Positions 1 to 5,760 of a stretch of 11,494 nt of DNA are shown in pieces; position 1 is the stretch's first letter, and each line of letters opens with the position of its first letter. A program made the position numbers and the translations under genes. The stretch comes from Solirubrobacterales bacterium (GTDB lineage: Bacteria > Actinomycetota > Thermoleophilia > Solirubrobacterales > Solirubrobacteraceae): contig JACCQW010000058.1 of the NCBI GenBank assembly GCA_013813955.1, forward strand, positions 1 through 11,494, written 5' to 3'. The notes under the pieces were generated by a model, which was given only the letters and a program-made list of their open reading frames with translations, searched no databases and was not told the origin of the DNA.

Positions 1-20
1 GACCGACTGCGTCCCCTCGC

Positions 21-29
21 TACGGTGAG
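21..29 (+). promoter_or_regulatory. Possible start signals of gluQ: TACGGT -10-like box or GGTGA ribosome site
   Basis: TACGGT at 21-26 fits the relaxed actinobacterial -10 pattern TANNNT and lies six bases before the ATG at 33, the spacing expected for a leaderless transcript. The overlapping GGTGA at 24-28 could instead be a Shine-Dalgarno site with a four-base spacer. The sequence cannot decide between them, and any -35 element is at or beyond the window edge. Confidence 0.3.
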
Positions 30-32
30 CGC

Positions 33-941
33 ATGCGCGCCACCGGTCGCTACGCGCCGTCACCCACGGGTGCGCTGCACCTGGGAAACCTGCGCACGGC
101 GCTGCTCGCGTGGCTCTTCGCGCGCGCGGCCGGCGCCGGCTTTCACCTGCGCATAGACGACCTCGACCCGGGCCGTGTGCGTCCCGGCGCCGCCGACGCC
201 CAGCTCGCCGAGCTCGCAGCGCTCGGCCTGGACTGGGACGGCCCGGTAGTCCGCCAGTCCACGCGCCTGGAGCTCTACGCCGCGGTGATCGCGAGGCTGG
301 ACGCGAGGGACCTGCTCTACCCCTGCTACTGCACGCGGGCGGAGATCCGCAAGGCCTCCTCGGCGCCGCACGGGCCCCCGGTGGAGGGCGCCTATCCCGG
401 CACGTGCCGCGCGCTGAGCGCCGCCGAGCGGGCCGAGCGCGAGCGGGCAGGGCGCCCGCCGGCCCTGCGCCTGCACGCGGGCGGCGCGCGTATCGCGTTC
501 ACCGATCGCCTGCTCGGCCGGCGGGAGGGCGTCGTCGACGACTTCGTGGTGCGCCGCAACGACGGCGCCCCCGCCTACAACCTCGCGGTCGTCGTCGACG
601 ACGCCGATCAGGGCGTCGGCGAAGTGGTCCGCGGCGCCGACCTGCTCGACTCGACACCACGGCAGCTGCACCTCGCCGCGCTGCTGGACCTGCCCGCGCC
701 GGCCCACGCGCACGTCCCGCTCATCCTCGGCCCCGACGGGGCACGGCTGGCCAAGCGCCATGGCGCGATCACGCTGGCCGACCGCATCGCCGCCGGCCGA
801 TCGCCCGCCGAGGTGCGCGCCGAGCTCGCGGCCACGGTAGGCCTCGCAGAGCCCGGAGAGGCGACGCCGATCGCGCAGCTGCTCGAGCGCTTCGACCCAG
901 CGGCGCTGCCGCTGCAGCCCACGCTGCTCGCCGCGCAGTGA
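33..941 (+). CDS. gluQ: Glutamyl-Q tRNA(Asp) synthetase (GluQRS)
   Basis: A 302-residue class I synthetase paralogue. The family activates glutamate without tRNA and attaches it to queuosine at position 34 of tRNA-Asp, in the cytoplasm. Visible here: a HIGH-type motif HLGN at residues 16-19 after the APSPTG signature; a zinc site of the GluQRS kind, C98-x-C100 with Y121 and C125; the NLAVVVDD segment near 183-190; and a KMSKS-like loop RLAK at 238-241. The length matches GluQRS (about 300). It lacks the C-terminal anticodon-binding half of a true GluRS (about 470 residues), which is the main reason for this call. The ATG at 33 begins just before the essential N-terminal motif. The stop overlaps the GTG of the next gene by four bases, so the two are probably translationally coupled. 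The family is secure; the exact tRNA substrate is inferred from it. Confidence 0.93.
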   Translation: MRATGRYAPSPTGALHLGNLRTALLAWLFARAAGAGFHLRIDDLDPGRVRPGAADAQLAELAALGLDWDGPVVRQSTRLELYAAVIARLDARDLLYPCYCTRAEIRKASSAPHGPPVEGAYPGTCRALSAAERAERERAGRPPALRLHAGGARIAFTDRLLGRREGVVDDFVVRRNDGAPAYNLAVVVDDADQGVGEVVRGADLLDSTPRQLHLAALLDLPAPAHAHVPLILGPDGARLAKRHGAITLADRIAAGRSPAEVRAELAATVGLAEPGEATPIAQLLERFDPAALPLQPTLLAAQ

Positions 942-1189
942 TCGCCTTCATCCGCACCTGGCTGCCCATAATGGTGTGCTCGTCGGGCCTGCTCATCCTG
1001 GCCATCCGGCGCGACCTCAACGGGCTGGAGGCCGCATGCGCTCTCGTGGGGGCCGGGCTGTCGATCTGGCTGCTGAACTTCTTCTACCGGGTGGGGGTCA
1101 CCGGCGACCGCGAGCGCGACGACGAGGACGCGGCACGCGAGTACTTCTCGCGCCACGGACGCTGGCCCGACGAGGACCCGCCAGGGTAG
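938..1189 (+). CDS. Small two-helix membrane protein, function unknown
   Basis: An 83-residue protein starting at GTG 938, inside the gluQ stop (shared GTGA, 938-941). Residues about 6-24 and 31-50 are hydrophobic and look like two transmembrane helices joined by a short RRDLNG loop. A hydrophilic, strongly acidic C-terminal tail follows (RERDDEDAAREYF, residues 58-70), ending with HGRWPDEDPPG (73-83). The short basic loop between the helices suggests that loop is cytoplasmic, but with a charged tail as well the topology is uncertain. An in-frame ATG at 971 is an alternative start but would cut the first helix. I do not recognise a named family. The Tyr-Phe plus His-Gly-x-Trp-Pro tail looks like a conserved motif of small actinobacterial membrane proteins, from memory only. 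Coupling to gluQ and the eleven-base gap to rnd support a real gene. Confidence 0.7.
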   Translation: MIAFIRTWLPIMVCSSGLLILAIRRDLNGLEAACALVGAGLSIWLLNFFYRVGVTGDRERDDEDAAREYFSRHGRWPDEDPPG

Positions 1190-1192
1190 GGT
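1187..1192 (+). promoter_or_regulatory. Possible -10 box (TAGGGT) before rnd
   Basis: TAGGGT fits TANNNT and ends eight bases before the rnd ATG. Its first three bases are also the stop codon of the preceding gene. The surrounding AGGGTAGGG could instead act as a weak purine-rich ribosome site. This is only a motif match, listed because the same arrangement recurs before gluQ and ftsH. Confidence 0.22.
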
Positions 1193-1200
1193 CCGACCGG

Positions 1201-2376
1201 ATGGGCGACCTGGGCACCAGCCGCGACGTCATGGAGCTGGCGGAGCACGCGCGGGCCTCCGGCCGTCTGGGCATCGACACGGAGTTCATGGGCGAGGGTC
1301 GCTACCGCACGCTGCTGTGCCTCGTCCAGGTCGCGGTCCAGGAGCCCGGCGGCGGCGTGCGCATCGACGTCCTCGATCCGCTCGACGACACGCTGGACCC
1401 CGGCCCGCTGGCCGACGCGCTCGGCGACCCCGAGGTCGAGATCGTCATGCACGCCGGGCGTCAGGACGTCGCGCTGCTGCGCCGCACGTGGTCCACCGAC
1501 GTGACGAACCTCTTCGACACGCAGCTCGCCGCGGGCTTCGCCGGCCTGCGCGCGCAACTCGGCTACGAGGCGCTGCTGGGCGAGCTGCTGGGCGTGCGGC
1601 TGAACAAGAGCGCGAGCTTCACGCGCTGGGACGCGCGGCCGCTCAGCGAGGAGCAGGTCGAGTACGCGCGCGACGATGTGCGCCACCTGCTGCAGGCGGC
1701 CGGCGCGCTGCAGGAGCGCCTCGACGGCCGCGACCGCCTGGGGTGGGCCAGGGAGGAGTGCAGGGCTCTCGCGCAGACCACCGACGAGCGCGACCCCGAC
1801 CTCATCTTCGCCAAGCTGCCGCGGATCAACTCGCTGGACCCGAAGCTGCGCGCCATCGCCCGCGAGCTCGTCGAGTGGCGCGAGGAGACCGCGCGGACGC
1901 AGGACCGACCGGTCCCCTCGGTGCTCAGCGACGCCGGGCTCGTGGAGGTCGCCAAGCGCCGCCCGTCCGCCATGCGCGAGCTCGAGCAGATCCGCGGCAT
2001 CAACGAGCACACGCTGCGCCGCCGGGGCCGGGCCATCCTCGCCGCGGTGGAGCGCGGTCGCGAGCGCGACCCGATCCCCGTCGACGGCGAACGTCCCTCG
2101 CAGCCCGACCCGCTCGATGCGCCGGTCATCGCGCTCGCCGAGGCGCTCGTGCGCACGCGCGCGCTCGAGGCGGGACTCGCCTACGAGCTCATGGCCGCGC
2201 GTGCGGACCTTCAGCGCATCGTGCTCGCGGTCCGTGACCGCGAGCCGGAGCCCAGCGTGCGCACGCTCGAGGGCTGGCGGCGCGAGGTCGTCGGCGCGGA
2301 GCTGCTCGAGCTGCTGGCCGGCCGCCGCGCGCTCACGATCGGCTCCGATCGCCGTGTGGCGGTCGACGACCGCTAA
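1201..2376 (+). CDS. rnd: Ribonuclease D (DEDDy 3'-5' exoribonuclease with HRDC domain)
   Basis: A 391-residue exonuclease of the RNase D family, which trims the 3' ends of tRNA precursors and other small RNAs with two metal ions. Exo I is IDTEF at 25-29 (D26, E28), followed by the conserved GEGRYR segment. Exo II is HAGRQD at 84-89 (D89). Exo III is the y-type Y155-x3-D159 in VEYARDD. A helical HRDC nucleic-acid-binding domain spans about 216-285 (from LRAIARELVEWRE to the basic RRRGRAIL stretch), and a helical, Arg/Glu-rich C-terminus follows. The length is close to E. coli RNase D (375). The ATG at 1201 is chosen because it leaves a normal short N-terminus; an upstream in-frame ATG near 976 would lie wholly within the preceding gene. 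All catalytic residues are present. Processing of stable RNA fits beside gluQ, though a shared pathway is only suggestive. Confidence 0.93.
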   Translation: MGDLGTSRDVMELAEHARASGRLGIDTEFMGEGRYRTLLCLVQVAVQEPGGGVRIDVLDPLDDTLDPGPLADALGDPEVEIVMHAGRQDVALLRRTWSTDVTNLFDTQLAAGFAGLRAQLGYEALLGELLGVRLNKSASFTRWDARPLSEEQVEYARDDVRHLLQAAGALQERLDGRDRLGWAREECRALAQTTDERDPDLIFAKLPRINSLDPKLRAIARELVEWREETARTQDRPVPSVLSDAGLVEVAKRRPSAMRELEQIRGINEHTLRRRGRAILAAVERGRERDPIPVDGERPSQPDPLDAPVIALAEALVRTRALEAGLAYELMAARADLQRIVLAVRDREPEPSVRTLEGWRREVVGAELLELLAGRRALTIGSDRRVAVDDR

Positions 2377-2397
2377 CGGCGCCGGGCGACGGTCAGC

Positions 2398-2432
2398 GAG
2401 CCCACGAAGGGGCTGGGGTGGCCGGGCTCTTT
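2398..2432 (+). terminator. Possible terminator after rnd
   Basis: GAGCCC (2398-2403) can pair with GGGCTC (2424-2429), followed directly by TTT (2430-2432), 22 bases after the rnd stop. A competing smaller hairpin pairs AGCCC (2399-2403) with GGGCT (2410-2414). The loop of the main hairpin is long (20 bases) and the T-run is short, so this is a weak candidate. It lies in the 88-base gap between two convergent genes, where transcription should end from both sides. Confidence 0.3.
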
Positions 2433-2464
2433 CGTCGGTGAGGGCCGCCGCGCGGGTTGCGGCG

Positions 2465-3301
2465 CTATGACCGCGATGCCCGGGTGGTCGTGCGCTTCGT
2501 GGCGGCGCGCCTGGCAGGCGCGCGCTTGGTGCCCGAGCGCTTGGTGCCCGCCCTCTTCGTGCTCGCGCTCCTCGTGTTCGCGCTCCTCGTGTTCGCGCTC
2601 TTAGCGCTCGCGCTCTTCGTGGCGGCGCTCTTCGTGGCGGCGCTCTTGGCGCTCGCACGCTTCGCAGAAGGGCTCTTCGCGGGCGTGCGCCGCGTGCTGG
2701 TGCGGCGGCCGGCCGACGACCGCCGCGCGCCCGGCTTCCTGCGCTCGGCCGCCGGCACCTCCGCGGTCGCGACGGACTTGGTCAGCGTCGGGATGAGCTT
2801 GGCCAGGTAGGAGGCCATCCGCTCCTCCTCGCGCAGGATACGCTTGGCCAGCTGCGCGGTCTCCTTGTCGTTGACCGCCTCCGCGAGGCTCTGGATCGCC
2901 GTGTAGGTCGCGATCTCCTCGGCCTCGTTGGCGTACTCGGTCTTGGCGTTCTTGAGGAGCTTCTCCTCCTCGCCGGTGCCGCGCAGCGCGTGCAGCGGGC
3001 CCTGCGCGGCCGCCGCGCCCTTGCGTGCCACCGTCTGGGCCTTCGTGACCACGCCGGCCAGCACGTCGGGCCCCGGCATCTCGACCTCGTCGGCGGTGCC
3101 GCCGAGCTTCTTGATCCGCGCCTTGACGTCCTTCGCGTGGGCCTTGGTCTCCTTCAGGTGCGCCTTGAGCTTCTTCTTGTAAGCATCACGCGTCGTCATC
3201 GCGATGTGCGCCTGCAGGGCGGTCTCCAGCTGACGCTCTTTACCGTAGGCCTCGTTGAGGTACTGGATGAGCTTGGCGTCGCGGGCGTTGGGATCGGGCA
3301 T
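2465..3301 (-). CDS. Ferritin-like DUF892 (YciE/YciF-type) protein with histone-H1-like basic tail
   Basis: A 278-residue protein in two parts. Residues 5-180 form a helical bundle of the YciE/YciF family (DUF892, ferritin-like; stress-associated and of unsettled activity). It opens with the typical LIQYLNEAYGKERQLE, and candidate metal ligands are E22, E51 with H54 (ETKAH), E122/E126 and E158-E159. Residues 185-278 are a low-complexity tail with about 30 Lys/Arg and a single Glu (E186), made of Ala, Ser, Thr and repeats such as TKSAA, TRSAN and TKRAG, like histone H1 or HU tails. I chose ATG 3301 because GAGGAAAA lies 3316-3309 ahead of it; the in-frame ATG at 3346 lacks this. It lies 81 bases after pilC on the same strand. 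Inference: a nucleoid- or nucleic-acid-binding stress protein, comparable in design to Dps proteins with basic tails. The family call is good; the role is not known. Confidence 0.85.
   Translation of the reverse strand: MPDPNARDAKLIQYLNEAYGKERQLETALQAHIAMTTRDAYKKKLKAHLKETKAHAKDVKARIKKLGGTADEVEMPGPDVLAGVVTKAQTVARKGAAAAQGPLHALRGTGEEEKLLKNAKTEYANEAEEIATYTAIQSLAEAVNDKETAQLAKRILREEERMASYLAKLIPTLTKSVATAEVPAAERRKPGARRSSAGRRTSTRRTPAKSPSAKRASAKSAATKSAATKSASAKSANTRSANTRSASTKRAGTKRSGTKRAPARRAATKRTTTRASRS
2520..2684 (-). repeat. Eleven-unit 15-bp coding tandem repeat (pentapeptide repeat of the basic tail)
   Basis: On the + strand, units of 15 bases repeat in register from 2520, typically GCGCTCNTCGTGNNN. 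Two units at 2565-2579 and 2580-2594 are identical, as are 2610-2624 and 2625-2639. The others are diverged, such as 2595-2609 and 2640-2654, and units decay after about 2655. Each unit encodes five residues of the minus-strand DUF892 protein in the form (T/A)(K/R)(S/R)A-x. Identical neighbouring units suggest recent expansion or contraction, so tail length may vary between strains. Confidence 0.85.
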
Positions 3302-3308
3302 GAGACTC

Positions 3309-3316
3309 TTTTCCTC
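3309..3316 (-). promoter_or_regulatory. Ribosome binding site of the DUF892 gene
   Basis: On the minus strand GAGGAAAA (3316 down to 3309) precedes ATG 3301, with about ten bases from the GAGGA core. It is the clearest Shine-Dalgarno site in the window and decides the start of this gene. Most other starts here rely on overlaps or show no strong site. Confidence 0.6.
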
Positions 3317-3382
3317 GAAGTCGGGAACCTGTCCCGGGCTACCCATCGACCGCCGTCCCGACGCCCTGGCGCCGGGCTCCCG

Positions 3383-4597
3383 CTACTTGATCTGGTCGTA
3401 GACGCTGAACAGCGGTAGGTACATCGAGATGACGATGAACCCGACGATGCCGCCGACGAAGACGATCATGACCGGCTCGAGGATCGAGGTGAGGGCCTTG
3501 ACCGACGCGTCGACCTGGTCCTCGTAGAAGTCTCCGATCTTGGAGAGCATCGTGGTCAGGGCGCCGGTCTCCTCGCCCACCTTGACCATGTGGCCGACCA
3601 TCGCGGGGAAGACCGGCGAGTCCATCAGCGGGGCGGCGATCGTGCCGCCCGCCTTGACGTTCTCGGTGACCTTGGTCATCGCATCCTCGACGACGACGTT
3701 GCCCGCGGACTGGCTGGTGATGTCGATCGCCTGCAGCAGCGGCACGCCGGCGCCCATCAGCGCGGAGAACGTGCGCGACCACCGGGCCAGCGCCACCTTC
3801 TGGAAGATGTCGCCGATCTTGAATGGGATGCGCAGCAGGAAGCGCTGCCACATCGACCGGCCCTTGTCGGTCTTCTTCCACTTCGCGAAGCCGACGACGA
3901 TGCCGACGGTACCGGCGAGCAGCAGGTACCACTGGCCGGTCACCACGCCGGAGATGGACATGACGAACTGCGTCATGACGGGCAGCTTGGCGTCGCTGCC
4001 GAGCTCTTCGAAGACGCCGGCGAACACCGGCACGATGAACGCGACCATCGCGAGCATCACGATCATCGCGAAGCTGAGGATCACGATCGGGTAGGCCATC
4101 GCCGACTTGACCTGGCGGCGAAGCGACTCCTCCTTCTCGAGCTGGTCGGCGACCCGCAGCAGGGACTCCTCCAGCACGCCGCCGGTCTCCCCCGCGCGCG
4201 TCATCGCGATGTAGAGCGGGTTGAAGGTCTTCGGGTGGCGCTGCATCGCTTCGGACAGCGGCAGGCCCGCCTCGACGTCCTTGCGCACCCCGACGAGCAC
4301 CTCGGTGAGCTTCTTGTTCTCGGTCTGGGACTCGAGCACGTACAGCGCCCGCAGGATCGTCATGCCGCTGGAGACCATCGTCGCCAGCTGGCGGGTCATG
4401 ATCGACAGGTCGCCGAGCTTCATCCGGTTCAGCCATGGGATCTCGATGTCCTTGGACACCCGCTTGTCGGCGATGTCCAGGACGATCAGGCCGCGGGACT
4501 TCAGCTGATCGGAGACCGACTGCTTGGACTCGGCCTCGACCTCCCCCTTGGCCTGCTGGCCGGTGAGGTCGATCGCCTTGAAGACGAAGGTGCTCAT
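3383..4597 (-). CDS. pilC: Type IV pilus inner-membrane platform protein PilC
   Basis: A 404-residue member of the GspF/PilC family, the integral membrane platform that couples the PilB and PilT motors to pilin assembly and removal. Residues 1-50 form the usual short N-terminal region (FVFKAIDLTGQQAKGEVEA and following). Two T2SF repeats lie at about 66-190 and 269-392, each with its signature: YIAMTRAGETGGVLEESL (129-146) and VGHMVKVGEETGAL (334-347). Membrane helices are visible at about 168-190, 221-238 and 371-396. The length is typical (about 400). ATG 4597 overlaps the pilT stop (ATGA, 4597-4594), so pilT and pilC are one translation-coupled unit and both motor partners are made together. 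The usual next genes of such clusters (prepilin peptidase, pilMNO, pilins) are absent downstream, where a DUF892 gene follows after 81 bases. Confidence 0.95.
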   Translation of the reverse strand: MSTFVFKAIDLTGQQAKGEVEAESKQSVSDQLKSRGLIVLDIADKRVSKDIEIPWLNRMKLGDLSIMTRQLATMVSSGMTILRALYVLESQTENKKLTEVLVGVRKDVEAGLPLSEAMQRHPKTFNPLYIAMTRAGETGGVLEESLLRVADQLEKEESLRRQVKSAMAYPIVILSFAMIVMLAMVAFIVPVFAGVFEELGSDAKLPVMTQFVMSISGVVTGQWYLLLAGTVGIVVGFAKWKKTDKGRSMWQRFLLRIPFKIGDIFQKVALARWSRTFSALMGAGVPLLQAIDITSQSAGNVVVEDAMTKVTENVKAGGTIAAPLMDSPVFPAMVGHMVKVGEETGALTTMLSKIGDFYEDQVDASVKALTSILEPVMIVFVGGIVGFIVISMYLPLFSVYDQIK

Positions 4598-5682
4598 GCC
4601 GTGGCGGTGAAGCTCGCCGCGCCGAGCAGGCGGCGCAGCTCCTCCGGGGTCCCCGACCGCTGCTCGGCCAGCTTCTGGGTGATCTTGCCGCTGCGCACCA
4701 GGGTGGCCAGGGCGGCGTCCATGGTCTGCATGCCGACGTTGGAGCCGGTCTGCAGCGACGAGTAGATCTGGTGGGTCTTGCCCTCGCGGATGAGGTTGCG
4801 GATCGCGGGCGTGGCCAGCAGCACCTCGCACGCGGCGACGCGCCCGGCGCCGTCGGCCGTGGGCAGCAGCTGCTGGGTGATGATCCCCTGCAGCGCGACC
4901 GACAGCTGCACGCGCACCTGCTGCTGCTGGGAGGCGGGGAAGACGTCGATGATGCGGTCGATGGTCTGCGGCGTGTCCTGGGTGTGCAGCGTGGCGAAGA
5001 CGAGGTGCCCGGTCTCCGCCGCGGTCAGCGCGGTGTGGATCGTCTCCAGGTCGCGCATCTCCCCGACGAGGATCACGTCGGGGTCCTGGCGCAGCGCGGC
5101 CTTCAGTCCGGCGCCGAACGACTGCGCGTCCGAGCCGATCTCGCGCTGATTGACGATGCACTTCTTGTGGCTGTGGAGGAACTCGATCGGGTCCTCGATG
5201 GTCATGATGTGCTCTTCACGGGTGCTGTTGATCTCGTCGACGACCGCGGCCAGCGAGGTCGACTTGCCCGAGCCGGTCGGCCCGGTGACGAGCACGAAAC
5301 CGCGCGGCTTGTTGGCCAGGTCGTGGATCGCCGGCGGCAGGCCCAGCTCCGCGACGGACTTGATCGCGAAGGGGATCAGGCGGAACGCCGCCCCGATCGC
5401 CGCACGCTGGTAGTACGCGTTGACGCGGAAGCGCGCACGACCGGGGATCGAGTAGGCGAAGTCGATCTGCCAGTCCGTCTCCAGACGCTGGCGCTGGTCG
5501 TTGCTGAGGATCGCGTAGACGATCTCGCGCGTCTGCTCCGTGGTGAGCACCGGGTAGTCCTCCAGCGCCGTCAGGCGCCCGCGCACGCGCACGGTCGGCC
5601 GCGCACCGGCGGTGAGGTGCAGGTCTGACGCGTTGCGCTCGATGACCTCCATGAGGAGGTCGGCGAAGTCCAGGTCGCTCAT
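4594..5682 (-). CDS. pilT: Type IV pilus retraction ATPase PilT
   Basis: A 362-residue cytoplasmic hexameric ATPase that powers pilus disassembly (twitching, DNA uptake). The N-terminal PAS-like domain shows the family ASDLHLTAGARPTVRVRGRL pattern at 18-37. The motor domain carries Walker A GPTGSGKST at 134-142, the Asp box TIEDPIEF at 161-168, Walker B VILVGEMRD at 203-211 with catalytic E208, and the His box TGHLVFATLHT at 224-234. AIRNLIRE at 293-300 is the C-terminal motif typical of PilT and needed for retraction in studied members; with the absence of a tetracysteine zinc site it separates this from PilB. ATG 5682 gives a normal N-terminus. The reading frame stays open far upstream, but only as antisense of ftsH. 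No strong ribosome site is visible. It is first in the pilT-pilC unit, divergent from ftsH. Confidence 0.95.
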   Translation of the reverse strand: MSDLDFADLLMEVIERNASDLHLTAGARPTVRVRGRLTALEDYPVLTTEQTREIVYAILSNDQRQRLETDWQIDFAYSIPGRARFRVNAYYQRAAIGAAFRLIPFAIKSVAELGLPPAIHDLANKPRGFVLVTGPTGSGKSTSLAAVVDEINSTREEHIMTIEDPIEFLHSHKKCIVNQREIGSDAQSFGAGLKAALRQDPDVILVGEMRDLETIHTALTAAETGHLVFATLHTQDTPQTIDRIIDVFPASQQQQVRVQLSVALQGIITQQLLPTADGAGRVAACEVLLATPAIRNLIREGKTHQIYSSLQTGSNVGMQTMDAALATLVRSGKITQKLAEQRSGTPEELRRLLGAASFTATA

Positions 5683-5760
5683 CTGGGCCACATCGGCCCG
5701 GTGCCGCGCCGCTCGGCGCTTAGGCCCCCGATATGGACGACCGTATGATCCGCAAGGGAG
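5683..5760. promoter_or_regulatory. Divergent pilT/ftsH intergenic region with overlapping -10-like boxes
   Basis: This 78-base gap must hold the starts of both pilTC (leftward) and ftsH (rightward). TATGAT at 5744-5749 is a near-consensus -10 for ftsH and ends eleven bases before its ATG, so the leader would be only about four or five bases. On the minus strand TACGGT (5745-5740) is a TANNNT box about 57 bases before the pilT ATG. The two boxes overlap within the imperfect inverted repeat ATATGG-ACGA-CCGTAT (5731-5746, one mismatched position). GCGCC-GCTC-GGCGC (5706-5719) is a perfect five-base-pair hairpin inside the pilT leader. I see no good -35 for either direction. Promoter calls are motif-based only. 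Confidence 0.42.

Noticed and set aside
33..941. Possible truncated glutamyl-tRNA synthetase (GluRS pseudogene)
   Set aside because: It has the full length, zinc ligands and C-terminal ending of GluQRS, so the missing anticodon-binding domain is normal for the family.
1084..2658. 524-codon minus-strand frame opposite rnd
   Set aside because: Its composition is Arg/Ala/Leu-rich with no recognisable motif, and rnd on the other strand has every catalytic residue.
2520..2684. Short direct repeats resembling a CRISPR or intergenic array
   Set aside because: Units are 15 bases with no spacers, in frame within the DUF892 coding region, and encode a regular pentapeptide; this is a coding repeat.
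3302..3382. Inverted repeat GTCGGGA (3320-3326) / TCCCGAC (3356-3362) between pilC and the DUF892 gene as a terminator
   Set aside because: The loop is 29 bases, no T-run follows on either strand, and the region may simply be the DUF892 leader; too weak to call.
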